NCBI GenBank assembly: GCA_002305535.1 | Contig: DBRE01000020.1 | Span: forward strand, 6,454 to 35,564 | DNA length: 29,111 bases | Source of the DNA: Syntrophomonas sp. UBA1376 | GTDB taxonomy: Bacteria; Bacillota; Syntrophomonadia; Syntrophomonadales; Syntrophomonadaceae | Direction of reading: 5' to 3' | Part shown: positions 21,498 through 29,111 of the stretch, one piece after another | Position numbering within the stretch: the stretch's first letter is position 1 | Layout: each line of letters opens with the position of its first letter | The notes under the pieces: generated by a model | Seen by the model: only the letters and a program-made list of their open reading frames with translations | Database searches by the model: none | What the model was told of the DNA's origin: nothing | Position numbers and translations under genes: made by a program

Positions 21498-22376
21498 TTA
21501 GGCCTGGGATAAAATATTCCGAGTTATTGCCTGAGCAGTTGGAGTAAGAGCACACCCCCCACGAGCCGTTTCACGCAGATCTGGTGAAATCATACGACCT
21601 ACCCTAAACATAGCATCGACTATTTCATCAAAAGGAATCACGCTTTCAATACCAGCCAGAGACATTTCGGCGCAAATCAACGCATTGACTGTACCGATGG
21701 CATTACGTTTTGAACAAGGAACCTCCACCAGGCCTGCTACCGGATCACACACTAAACCCAGCAGTCCTTTTAAGGCCATGGCCGCAGCATTTAGTGCCAT
21801 AGAAGGAGATCCCCCTTCCATATAAACTGCCGCCGCTGCCCCCATGGCCGAGGCTGATCCTACCTCCGCCTGACATCCCCCTTCGGCTCCAGACAGTGTG
21901 GCATTGGCTGCGATGATCTTGCCTACCGCTCCGGCCACCAATAAAGCATCTACTGCTAGCGGGCGAGGCTTGTTGCCCTCCTCGGTCACAGCCAGAATGA
22001 TACCGGGGATGACCCCGCTGGCTCCCCCTGTTGGAGCTGCCACAATACGTCCCATGGCTGCATTGACTTCGGTAACGGCCAGGGCATAGCTAACGGCGCG
22101 CAGGACGGTCGTGCCGCACAAGCCGCCAGATGTAGCTCTCTGGTATAGTTTGCGGCCATTGCCCCCGATCAGCCCACTTACTGATTTGATCTCACTCTGC
22201 AAGCCTTTTTGGATAGAATCTTCCATGACCACAAGAAATTCGTCGATCCGACTGCGCACCTGTTCAACTCCCCATCCCGATTCTTCGGCCTCGGCCTGCA
22301 GCATGACAGCGGGGATAGACAGATGATGCCGATCACATAAATCCATCAAATCCTGACCGCGATGAAATTGATACAT
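21498..22376 (-). CDS. sdaAA: L-serine ammonia-lyase, iron-sulfur dependent, alpha subunit
   Basis: Deaminates L-serine to pyruvate with the beta subunit. It has 292 residues from ATG 22376, which has AGGAAG 8 bases upstream. Cysteines expected to hold the oxygen-labile [4Fe-4S] cluster are in SGAEGGCQAEVGSASAMG, LVCDPVAGLVEVPCSKRN and ETARGGCALTPTAQ. The remainder is the Gly/Ala-rich fold of the family (TTVLRAVSYALAV, PTGGASGVIPGII). It lies 17 bases after sdaAB in the usual order beta-alpha. The cluster type is typical of anaerobes. Confidence 0.96.
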   Translation of the reverse strand: MYQFHRGQDLMDLCDRHHLSIPAVMLQAEAEESGWGVEQVRSRIDEFLVVMEDSIQKGLQSEIKSVSGLIGGNGRKLYQRATSGGLCGTTVLRAVSYALAVTEVNAAMGRIVAAPTGGASGVIPGIILAVTEEGNKPRPLAVDALLVAGAVGKIIAANATLSGAEGGCQAEVGSASAMGAAAAVYMEGGSPSMALNAAAMALKGLLGLVCDPVAGLVEVPCSKRNAIGTVNALICAEMSLAGIESVIPFDEIVDAMFRVGRMISPDLRETARGGCALTPTAQAITRNILSQA

Positions 22377-22393
22377 GTGATTCACTTCCTTTC

Positions 22394-23065
22394 TCAATTA
22401 CAGGTGCAGTCAACCAGCAGGACTTCCTGAACTCCTTCTAGACCGATCAACTCCTCCATAATATCTGTACTTACTGGTTGGTCAGTCTCAATTACCATAG
22501 AAGCCAGACTACCCCGCGCTGAACGAAATACTTCCAGAAAGGCAATATTAATATCATGTTGCGACAGTAGCCCGCTGATACGAGCTACCATACCGGGCTG
22601 ATCCTGGTGACGAGTGATTAGAGTAGGATATTGCCCGGTGAATTTAACAGCCATACCATTGACCCTGGTAACCAGAATTTTGCCCCCACCAATAGAAGAA
22701 CCAATCATCTCACTGCTGCTGCCATCTGGTAGAAAAGAAAGGATACGCACACTATTAGGGTGGACATCCCCTAGATCTTCAGTAAAAAAAGCATATTCCA
22801 TACCGTTTTGAGCGGCTAGCTGATATGAATCGCGAATACGTTCATCGTCCGGCAAAAATCCCAGCATGCCCCCCACCAGAGCTTGGCCAGTACCATGTCC
22901 CTGATAGGTCTGGGCAAAGGAACCGTGTAAATAGAATTCAACCCGCTGCGGTTGAGTGGAGCACAGAGAGCGGGCTACGTTACCCAAGCGAACAGCACCG
23001 GCAGTATGAGAACTAGAGGGCCCCACCATTATAGGCCCAATCACATCAAATAGACTGACCGCCAC
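22394..23065 (-). CDS. sdaAB: L-serine ammonia-lyase, iron-sulfur dependent, beta subunit
   Basis: 223 residues from GTG 23065, with GAGGAG 8 bases upstream; a second GTG at 23074 is in frame but overlaps the ribosome site. The N-terminal part carries the family segment SLFDVIGPIMVGPSSSHTAGAVRLG; the C-terminal 75 residues are an ACT domain (PTLITRHQDQPGMVARISG, NIAFLEVFRSARGSLASMVIE) likely to bind L-serine for activation. It partners with sdaAA. Confidence 0.96.
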   Translation of the reverse strand: MAVSLFDVIGPIMVGPSSSHTAGAVRLGNVARSLCSTQPQRVEFYLHGSFAQTYQGHGTGQALVGGMLGFLPDDERIRDSYQLAAQNGMEYAFFTEDLGDVHPNSVRILSFLPDGSSSEMIGSSIGGGKILVTRVNGMAVKFTGQYPTLITRHQDQPGMVARISGLLSQHDINIAFLEVFRSARGSLASMVIETDQPVSTDIMEELIGLEGVQEVLLVDCTCN

Positions 23066-23121
23066 TAAAATCACTCCTCATCGATTCCACCCGGTATTTA
23101 GTATGTGTCGGGATGAAATGA

Positions 23122-23151
23122 ATTAATAAAGAAAAGGGCCTGCCGGCCCTT
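23122..23151 (-). terminator. Rho-independent terminator before sdaAB / after the nitroreductase
   Basis: AAGGGCC (23134-23140) pairs with GGCCCTT (23145-23151) around a 4-base loop. On the minus strand TTTTCTTTATT follows, so it ends the nitroreductase transcript about 10 bases after its stop. Confidence 0.85.
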
Positions 23152-23161
23152 GGTATCGTTG

Positions 23162-23710
23162 TTACTTATTCCCGTATTTATCCCAATGAACAAATTCCGA
23201 TAACTCCTTACGAGGAGGTGCATTACCTACTTTTTCCGGGTAGCCCACCGGAATGATTTCCAGACTCTCCACATCCGAAGGTAAACCCAGCAATTCATCT
23301 ACAGCCTGGTGATTGATAAGGCCTACGTGAACAGTCCCCAGCCCCAGGTCATGGGCAGCCAGACATAGGTTCTGGGCAGCTATGCCCACATCAAACATGC
23401 CCCAATCCCCTCTGTTGGTGGTCAGCTCGCCTTTTTTGTAGCCAGAGGTACCACGCCGCGCACACATCACCAAATTCACTGGAGCTCCTGCCACGCCCTT
23501 TGTAGCGGGATTGTTGGGAGCCAGTGCTTCAACCAGTTTTTGCCTTGTATCCGGATCCTTAACTACCACTACTTCCCAGCATTGAGTATTTGCCCAGGAG
23601 GGAGCCCACCGCACTGCATCCAAAAGTTCGTTCAGTACTTCATCAGGTATGGGCTGTTCAGTAAATCGCCGAATGCTGCGTCTAGTTTTGATACATTCCC
23701 GAGTTTCCAT
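23162..23710 (-). CDS. Nitroreductase family protein
   Basis: 182 residues with the FMN-binding nitroreductase fold: METRECIKTRRSIRRFTEQPIP (phosphate-binding Arg residues), LLDAVRWAPSWANTQCWEVVVVKD, GMFDVGIAAQNLCLAAHDLGLGTVHVG and the C-terminal IIPVGYPEK. Substrates of such enzymes range widely (quinones, nitro compounds, flavins), so no reaction is assigned. ATG 23710 is used because GGAGG is 7 bases upstream. An extended -10 promoter lies upstream, and a terminator follows. Confidence 0.93.
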   Translation of the reverse strand: METRECIKTRRSIRRFTEQPIPDEVLNELLDAVRWAPSWANTQCWEVVVVKDPDTRQKLVEALAPNNPATKGVAGAPVNLVMCARRGTSGYKKGELTTNRGDWGMFDVGIAAQNLCLAAHDLGLGTVHVGLINHQAVDELLGLPSDVESLEIIPVGYPEKVGNAPPRKELSEFVHWDKYGNK

Positions 23711-23740
23711 TTTTAGACCTCCATGCAAAGTTTTGTCTAC

Positions 23741-23749
23741 ATTATATCA
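23741..23749 (-). promoter_or_regulatory. Extended -10 promoter for the nitroreductase gene
   Basis: On the minus strand TGATATAAT (23749-23741) matches the extended -10 form TGNTATAAT. No good -35 is seen, as is usual for this class. The predicted start is near 23734, about 24 bases before the ATG. Confidence 0.45.
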
Positions 23750-23762
23750 CAGTAAATGGTCA

Positions 23763-24611
23763 TTATACTGACTCAGATATCTGCCGCGAAGTACGATTGG
23801 CAGCCCATTTGCTTTGCAGGTCAGCCAATAAGTTTCCTAGTAGGAAACCCAGTGCCGAAAGAAGAATAATGGTAGCACCTGAGGGTAGATCGAAAATATA
23901 TGATATAAAGAGCCCTCCCATGGTAAAAATAGCGCTCAACACCATGGAGAGTACCATCATACCAGTCATGCTTCGCGTAAAAAGAGCGGCGGTAGCCGAT
24001 GGTATAGTTAAGAGGGCAATCACCAGAATAATACCTACCGCCCGTATCATAACTACTACCGTCAGAGCGATCAGAACCAGTAAAAGTTGATTATAAAAGC
24101 GGGTCTTCAGGCCGATCACCTGGGCAAACTCTTCATCAAAAGCAGTAAGGGTGAACTGGTCGTGAAACAGCAGAACCACCAGCACGATCACCACATCCAA
24201 GGCCAGGATCAAATATAGATCACTCAGGGGAACTGCCAAGATACTACCGAATAAATAACTCATGAGATCTCCAGTATAACCAGGAGATAGCTTCACGAAG
24301 ATCACCCCCAGGGCCATTCCCACCGCCCACATTATGCCGATGATAGTGTCTTCCCTCTGTTTGGCTCGCTGACTTACTTCCCCCATAGCCAAGGCCGCCA
24401 GCACCGTAAAAGCAGTAGCACCCACCATGGGCGGTATCCCTAACAGATATCCCAAGCCAACTCCCCCATAAGCAGTATGAGATATTCCCCCACTTATAAA
24501 GACGATCCTTTTCACTACCACATAGGTGCCCACAACACCACAGGCTATACTTACCAGTAATCCAACCATTAAGGCATGGCGCATGAAATCATATTGCAGT
24601 ATTTCACTCAA
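23763..24611 (-). CDS. znuB: Metal ABC transporter permease (ZnuB-like)
   Basis: 282 residues with about eight to nine membrane helices. It is the permease of a Zn/Mn-type ABC importer (ABC-3 family), shown by GGISHTAYGGVGLGYLLGI and the QVIGLKTRFYNQLLLVLIAL cytoplasmic loop that docks on the ATPase. It begins with TTG 24611 overlapping the ATPase stop (TTGA), with GGGGGTGG upstream. Order regulator, binding protein, ATPase, permease is the usual zinc uptake set. Metal preference is inferred from the neighbours. Confidence 0.93.
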   Translation of the reverse strand: MSEILQYDFMRHALMVGLLVSIACGVVGTYVVVKRIVFISGGISHTAYGGVGLGYLLGIPPMVGATAFTVLAALAMGEVSQRAKQREDTIIGIMWAVGMALGVIFVKLSPGYTGDLMSYLFGSILAVPLSDLYLILALDVVIVLVVLLFHDQFTLTAFDEEFAQVIGLKTRFYNQLLLVLIALTVVVMIRAVGIILVIALLTIPSATAALFTRSMTGMMVLSMVLSAIFTMGGLFISYIFDLPSGATIILLSALGFLLGNLLADLQSKWAANRTSRQISESV

Positions 24612-25387
24612 TGGCCCACCACCCCCTCATGGGATGGCAAAACTCGATGGGGTATGCCATGAGCGATCAGATCCACTGGACAATGGTACATCTCCTCTAC
24701 TATATCTGCCGTTATTTCCTTACCACCGCTGTAGTATAAACGGCGATTCAAACAGGCCAGGTTCTTGACATAGCGAGACACGGCTGAAATATCATGAGAT
24801 ACCAGCACAATCGTCATACTCTCATTCAACTCAGCCAGCAGTTCATAAAAAGTAACCTGGAACCCAGGGTCAACGCTGGCAGTGGGTTCGTCTAACAGCA
24901 GGATGCTTGGTTCCATGGTCAGAGCACGCGCCACTAAGACCCGCTGACGTTCCCCTCCGGACAGCTCTCCGATCTGCCTTTCCCGAATATGATCCATGCC
25001 TACCCGCTGCAGAGCTTGATCAGCAATACGCCGATCCTCACGGGAATAGCAGCGCCCTTTCCTTTTGCCCAAGCGCCCCATCAGAACCATCTCACCTACC
25101 CGGATAGGAAAATGCCGATCAAACAAGGTATGTTGAGGTACATAACTCACCTGCTGATGGTTGTCTTCTGCCGGATGACCCAGGATCTTAATGGTTCCCC
25201 TATCAGGCGTGATCAGTCCCAGCAAACTGCGCAGCAGAGTACTCTTGCCGCCTCCATTGGGTCCGATGATACCCAGGTAATCGCCTTGCTCAACCGTTAA
25301 ATTAATGTCTTCCAGAACGGTATTACCATCAAAGGAGACATGCAGACCTTTTATTTCAATGGCTGGTACATGGTCAAGGTTTCTCAA
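24608..25387 (-). CDS. znuC: Metal ABC transporter ATP-binding protein (ZnuC-like)
   Basis: 259 residues, a complete ABC ATPase: Walker A GPNGGGKSTLLRSLLG (about residues 43-50), Q-loop near VSYVPQH, signature IGELSGGERQRVLVARAL, Walker B SILLLDEPTASVD and the switch His in VLVSHDIS. The start is TTG 25387, with AGGAGG 7 bases upstream, 15 bases after the znuA stop. The protein energises import by the downstream permease. Confidence 0.95.
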   Translation of the reverse strand: MRNLDHVPAIEIKGLHVSFDGNTVLEDINLTVEQGDYLGIIGPNGGGKSTLLRSLLGLITPDRGTIKILGHPAEDNHQQVSYVPQHTLFDRHFPIRVGEMVLMGRLGKRKGRCYSREDRRIADQALQRVGMDHIRERQIGELSGGERQRVLVARALTMEPSILLLDEPTASVDPGFQVTFYELLAELNESMTIVLVSHDISAVSRYVKNLACLNRRLYYSGGKEITADIVEEMYHCPVDLIAHGIPHRVLPSHEGVVGH

Positions 25388-25402
25388 AACTAACCCTCCT
25401 GA

Positions 25403-26269
25403 CTAATCCCTGGACAGGATCGCTGCTAACTCCTGGGTTACTTGGCGTAAATTAGCCGAGTAATCGCGGGACAGAGGATCGATTTTGATAACCTCCCCTT
25501 GCAGATCACTGGCTATGGCCTCAGCTTCGTGGGCACTATGCTGCGGTGATGTTAGAATTACCCGGATGCCTTTTTGGCGCGCCTGGTCGATCAATCGCGC
25601 CATCTCCTGAGCGGTGGGTTCTTTGCCATCCTGTTCAATAGCTATTTCCTCTAAACCATAATCTACACAAAAATATTTCCAGGCAGGGTGAAAAACCATA
25701 AACTCCTTATGCTTAATGTTCTTAAACTGCTTGATAATGTCCTGGTGCAATTGATCCATTTCCACCTGAAAGGACTGCAGGTTTTGTTGGTAATCCTCCT
25801 GATTTGCCGCATCGATTTCACTTAATGCAGTGTAGATATTTTGGGCCTGAACTTTGGCCCGGGTCGGTGACAGCCATATGTGGGGATCACCTGCAATGAG
25901 CTCTACCCCTCGTGATGTATCGAAAACCGGCATAGCCGGATTCACTCCACGGATGCGCCCCATCCATAGTTCTTCAAACTCAATAGTGCCTATGGCAAGA
26001 TATAGATCAGCTTCGGCTAAATCCTTCATCTGCTGGGGAGTAGGTTCGTAAGTATGGGGATCTGCTCCTGGAGGAATAAGTACGTCAACCTGGACATGGT
26101 CGCCCCCCACTTTTTCGGCAAAATAGGCTTGCGGCAACAAGCTGACAAAAACTTTCACCTTATCATGGCTAGGTTCCAGGGTAGGCTGGGTCGATGAACA
26201 TCCTGACATGCCCAATAAGAACATCAGAAATATAACCAGTGTTGTAAGCGTTTTATTCCTGGTCAACAC
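25403..26269 (-). CDS. znuA: Zinc/manganese-type ABC transporter substrate-binding lipoprotein (ZnuA-like)
   Basis: 288 residues from GTG 26269 (TTG 26266 is also possible), with AAAGGGGG upstream; the frame continues upstream but overlaps the regulator gene. A short signal with lipobox MSGC (Cys24) makes it an Lgt substrate. Metal ligands of the family are seen as His72 (PGADPHTYEP), His130 (AGDPHIWLSP) and His194 (FMVFHPAWKYF), with the fourth position near SPQHSAHEAEAIA. No long His-rich loop is present. Fold class ZnuA/TroA is clear; zinc rather than manganese is inferred from operon and regulator. Confidence 0.94.
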   Translation of the reverse strand: MLTRNKTLTTLVIFLMFLLGMSGCSSTQPTLEPSHDKVKVFVSLLPQAYFAEKVGGDHVQVDVLIPPGADPHTYEPTPQQMKDLAEADLYLAIGTIEFEELWMGRIRGVNPAMPVFDTSRGVELIAGDPHIWLSPTRAKVQAQNIYTALSEIDAANQEDYQQNLQSFQVEMDQLHQDIIKQFKNIKHKEFMVFHPAWKYFCVDYGLEEIAIEQDGKEPTAQEMARLIDQARQKGIRVILTSPQHSAHEAEAIASDLQGEVIKIDPLSRDYSANLRQVTQELAAILSRD

Positions 26270-26723
26270 CGGTTCCCCCTTTCGCACCAGCACTTGTTGG
26301 CGACAATTCTTTTTTGAGGCTGCACTCCCGGCAGTAACCCAGAATTTCGAAATGATGGCTGGATACCTCAAAGCCGGTTTCATCCACAATACGTTTTACC
26401 TCCCCCTGCATAGGACATACCCCTAGTTTGACTGCTGCTCCGCAGTTCATACAAACCAGATGGTGGTTGTGTCCTCCATGGAGTTCATAGCGCACCGGTC
26501 CATCATGTATATTCAAACGGCTGACCATCTGCAGCTCGACTAAAAGGTTCAAATTTCTATAGACGGTTGCTAATGATATGCTCGGTTCTATTTCCTTTAC
26601 CTGCAAACCGATTTCTTCCGCTGTCAGGTGTCGGTCACTATTATCGAGGATTTCCAGGATGATACGTCGCTGAGGGGTTATTTTATATCCCCGTGCCGAT
26701 AGCTTTTCCACCCAGGTGGACAT
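26253..26723 (-). CDS. Fur-family metal-responsive regulator (Zur/PerR/Fur type)
   Basis: 156 residues from ATG 26723, with GGGAAG upstream. Winged-helix DNA-binding domain: RGYKITPQRRIILEIL, HLTAEEIGLQVKE, SISLATVYRNLNLLVE. The dimerisation half has the metal sites HGGHNHHLVCMNCGA (His cluster plus CxxC) and HFEILGYCRECS (second CxxC), the structural zinc site of the family. It overlaps the start of znuA by 17 bases and heads the uptake operon, so it most likely represses that operon when metal is present (Zur role, inferred). Confidence 0.94.
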   Translation of the reverse strand: MSTWVEKLSARGYKITPQRRIILEILDNSDRHLTAEEIGLQVKEIEPSISLATVYRNLNLLVELQMVSRLNIHDGPVRYELHGGHNHHLVCMNCGAAVKLGVCPMQGEVKRIVDETGFEVSSHHFEILGYCRECSLKKELSPTSAGAKGGTGVDQE

Positions 26724-26739
26724 GAGATCACTTCCCAAA

Positions 26740-26789
26740 TAATAATTATTATCATTTAGGATTATATCCTAACTCCGAACTACTTTCAA
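26740..26789 (-). promoter_or_regulatory. Promoter and Fur-type operator of the fur-znuACB operon
   Basis: On the minus strand TTGAAA (26789-26784), 17 bases, TATAAT (26766-26761). From about +1 runs TGATAATAATTATTA (26754-26740), a 7-1-7 inverted repeat one base from the Fur-box TGATAATNATTATCA, with a perfect 14-base palindrome ATAATAATTATTAT (26739-26752) inside. This position blocks transcription start, fitting autorepression. Confidence 0.75.
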
Positions 26790-26900
26790 ATATTCCCCCG
26801 AAAAAAGTTTCCTATACCGCCAAAAAGCATCATACACCGTGGCGCACTTAGCGCGTGTAAATTCTAAGGCACCCGGAAACTTTTACTGGAAGCAGCGAGA

Positions 26901-26934
26901 AAGATCCTTCGGTCGTGCCTCCCTCAGGATGACA
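26901..26934 (-). repeat. Dispersed 34-base intergenic repeat, copy C
   Basis: Reverse complement of copy A (12087-12120) with one change (GGAACGACC to GGCACGACC). It lies in the 250-base gap between the DUF255 gene and the fur operon, with no second arm seen. The rest of that gap (26790-26993) has no gene. Confidence 0.75.
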
Positions 26935-26993
26935 AGGGGGAGCAGGGGTTGGTCGAGATAGAATCTTGATAAGGTGGGTAGGTGCTCGGGTGT

Positions 26994-29048
26994 TTATCTG
27001 GTCTTCTCTTTAACATCTTTCTGCATGATCATCCGCAGAGAATCTACATTTGTTACTGGCTGCTGGCAGGCAAAACCTTCACAGACATAAGCAGCCGCTC
27101 CTCTCTCCTTTACAGTCATAGCTACAGTAAAGGGTGCCAGGCGATGCAGTTCTTCATCACTTCCTTCTTTATATAAGACCACCGTATCCGGAAGAAATGA
27201 CTTTTGCAGGTAATCTCGCATCTGCCTAACCTGATCATCCTGGCCGGATCCTGCTATCACCGCCTCGCGGCTGGGCTGCCAGTAAAACATAATCGCCGAC
27301 AGGAAAAAGGAGTGCGCAGTCGGCCCGGAGGACACCGTGTCAGCAAAGATCGTCATTATTACTCGGGCTTTCTCATCCCATTCCAGATCACCCGTCAGCT
27401 GGGACAGGCGCAAGAAGTTATACAAAGCTACCGAATTATCCGATGGCAGGGCCCCGTCATAAACCTCTTTGGGTCTGGTCAACAGTTGCTCCGCATCACT
27501 ACCGTAGAAAAACATTCCTCCGCCATTTTCATCCCAAAAATATTTTATCTGCTCACGTGACAGTTGTATGGCTAGATCAAGATAACGAGTTTGGTATGTC
27601 GCTTCATAGAGCTCAATCAAGGCCCAGATCAAGAAACTGTAATCGGCCGAGTAAGCCGGATACGATGCTTCCCCTTCCCGGTACCTGGCCAATAGCCTCC
27701 CATCAGGTCGACGCAGTTGGGTAAGGATAAACTGCAGAGCTTTTTCCGCCGCTTCCCGATAGGCTACCTCGCCTAAGACCCGATAGCCCATAGCCAAAGC
27801 AGCTATCATCAGCCCATTCCAGGCAGTCAATATTTTATCATCTTTGTGGGGATGGATCCGTTCATTGCGATAGGCCAATAATCTCGCCCGCTCCAGTTCC
27901 CACTGGGAACGTTCTTCCTCACTCAGTGCTTTCTGAATCAAGTTGGGTATGCTTTGGCCTTCAAAATTACCTGAAGCCGTAATGTCGAAAGCAGCACAGA
28001 ATTTCGTCCCACGCTCTTCTCCTAGGATGGCCTTGATTTCATCCGGTGACCATACATAAAACTTGCCTTCCACCCCTTCCGAATCAGCATCTTCCGCTGA
28101 GTAGAAGCCTCCTTCCTCAGAGGTCATATTCCCCAAAACGTAGGTCAGGACTTCCCGGGCTATGCGGGCATATTCAGGCCGTCTGGTTATTTGACAAGCT
28201 TCCAGATAGGCAATAGTCAGCAGAGCATTATCATACAGCATCTTTTCAAAATGTGGTACCAGCCATTGCCGATCCGTGGAATACCGGGCAAAGCCAAAAC
28301 CGATATGGTCGTAGATCCCACCCCGGTACATACTATCCAGAGTCTTTTCTACCATAGACAAGGCTGGAGCTTGCCCCGTGTAATAGTGAAAGCGCAACAG
28401 GAAACATAAGTTATGTGGGCTAGGAAACTTGGGAGCCGTTCCGAAACCTCCATAAGTTTTATCAAATACCCGGCTGAATTGCTGATATGCCAGATCCACA
28501 TCGGCCCAGGTCAATTCACCTTTACTGACCTCCTCGTTCTCCTGCAACCAGCGGCTTACCTGCTCACCCGACTCCAGCACCGCCGCCCGCTCATTTTGCC
28601 ATAAGTCAGCCAGTCGAGGCAGTAGCTGCATCAGTCCCGAAAGCCCGTGACGCTGGTTTTTAGGCAGATAAGTAGCTGCAAAAAAGGGCTTTTTATCAGG
28701 AGTCATAACAATGGTCAGCGGCCATCCCCCATGCCCGGTCATGCCCTGACAAACCGTCATATATATATGATCGATATCCGGTCTCTCTTCCCGGTCAACT
28801 TTGATAGCAACATAATCCCGGTTGAGAAGCTCCGCTACTTCCTCATCCTCAAAGGACTCCCTTTCCATCACATGACACCAGTGACAGGTAGAATAACCGA
28901 TGGAGAGAAAAACAGGCTTATCTTCTTCCTGCGCCTTTGCAAAGGCTTCATCACTCCAGGGATACCAGTCTACTGGATTATAGGCATGCTGTAGGAGATA
29001 AGGGCTCTTCTCTTGTAGCAAACGGTTGGCATGCTTTGATTTAGACAT
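26994..29048 (-). CDS. DUF255 thioredoxin-fold protein (YyaL/SSP411 family)
   Basis: 684 residues from ATG 29048, which has GGGAG about 8 bases upstream; two earlier in-frame ATG codons (29072, 29063) precede that site. N-terminal thioredoxin-like domain with HAYNPVDWYPWSDEAFAKA, the CxxC motif in IGYSTCHWCHVMERESF, KVDREERPDID and GGWPLTIVMTPD. The C-terminal about 480 residues are an (alpha/alpha)6 barrel of the mannose-isomerase or cellobiose-epimerase type (DHIGFGFARYSTD, HFEKMLYDNALL, AEDADSEG, LTAWNGLMIAAL). The molecular role is unknown in bacteria. It has no signal peptide and appears to be the last gene before the window edge. Confidence 0.95.
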   Translation of the reverse strand: MSKSKHANRLLQEKSPYLLQHAYNPVDWYPWSDEAFAKAQEEDKPVFLSIGYSTCHWCHVMERESFEDEEVAELLNRDYVAIKVDREERPDIDHIYMTVCQGMTGHGGWPLTIVMTPDKKPFFAATYLPKNQRHGLSGLMQLLPRLADLWQNERAAVLESGEQVSRWLQENEEVSKGELTWADVDLAYQQFSRVFDKTYGGFGTAPKFPSPHNLCFLLRFHYYTGQAPALSMVEKTLDSMYRGGIYDHIGFGFARYSTDRQWLVPHFEKMLYDNALLTIAYLEACQITRRPEYARIAREVLTYVLGNMTSEEGGFYSAEDADSEGVEGKFYVWSPDEIKAILGEERGTKFCAAFDITASGNFEGQSIPNLIQKALSEEERSQWELERARLLAYRNERIHPHKDDKILTAWNGLMIAALAMGYRVLGEVAYREAAEKALQFILTQLRRPDGRLLARYREGEASYPAYSADYSFLIWALIELYEATYQTRYLDLAIQLSREQIKYFWDENGGGMFFYGSDAEQLLTRPKEVYDGALPSDNSVALYNFLRLSQLTGDLEWDEKARVIMTIFADTVSSGPTAHSFFLSAIMFYWQPSREAVIAGSGQDDQVRQMRDYLQKSFLPDTVVLYKEGSDEELHRLAPFTVAMTVKERGAAAYVCEGFACQQPVTNVDSLRMIMQKDVKEKTR

Positions 29049-29111
29049 GATCATCACTCCCATCGCTTTCATTCTAACTTAGTTTGATAGTTTGAAGAGG
29101 ATTTATGCTTG

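Noticed and set aside
27443..27724. Plus-strand frame opposite the DUF255 gene
   Set aside because: Antisense shadow of a full-length conserved protein.
1..29111. tRNA, rRNA, CRISPR arrays, transposases, phage genes
   Set aside because: Looked for T-loop motifs, spaced repeats and recombinase-like proteins; none found. The three 34-base repeats are far apart and not a CRISPR array.

Overview
The window reads as chromosomal housekeeping DNA from an anaerobic Firmicute of the Clostridia type. Supporting this are an oxygen-sensitive two-subunit Fe-S serine dehydratase, an acetate/butyrate-type CoA transferase, an alr-mazE-mazF neighbourhood like that of Bacillus (acpS ... alr-ndoAI-ndoA), a Gram-positive style Lgt, strong GGAGG ribosome binding sites and frequent TTG/GTG starts. 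A Syntrophomonas-like fermenter or syntroph would fit, but that is inference. About 34 genes are present, nearly all on the minus strand. No phage, transposase, CRISPR array, rRNA or tRNA was seen.

Layout. 1-1270 (+): the end of an NfeD protein and its SPFH/stomatin partner, closed by a hairpin shared with the convergent genes. 1274-2638 (-): lgt and 5-formyl-THF cyclo-ligase. 2639-2803: a gap with three perfect and one degenerate DnaA box. 2804-6148 (-): udg-tsaE-tsaB-rimI-tsaD, the tRNA t6A operon led by a family 4 uracil-DNA glycosylase. 6389-7741 (-): an exported GH18 glycosidase. 8066-10469 (+): a CoA transferase with a well-formed promoter, then a small XRE regulator/membrane protein pair. 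10536-13103 (-): a small unknown protein, an amidohydrolase, a 450-base gap with two repeat elements, and a C26 glutamine amidotransferase-like hydrolase. 13194-17487 (-): acpS-nnr-CBS protein-alr-mazE-mazF. 17546-20107 (-): CheW-like protein, MgtE magnesium transporter and a YedF/DsrE-like protein. 20429-23065 (-): L,D-transpeptidase and serine dehydratase beta/alpha. 23162-26789 (-): nitroreductase, then a zinc-type uptake operon (fur-znuA-znuC-znuB) behind a textbook promoter with a Fur-type operator. 26994-29048 (-): a DUF255/YyaL thioredoxin-fold protein.

The gene content is ordinary; the interest is mostly in the non-coding signals. These are the DnaA-box cluster, palindromes placed inside promoter spacers, a two-Shine-Dalgarno leader with an overlapping mini-ORF before the CoA transferase, a terminator-like hairpin pressed against the acpS start, and a 34-base sequence present three times, always between genes, with at most one change from the first copy. 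I did not find a convincing new multi-gene system.
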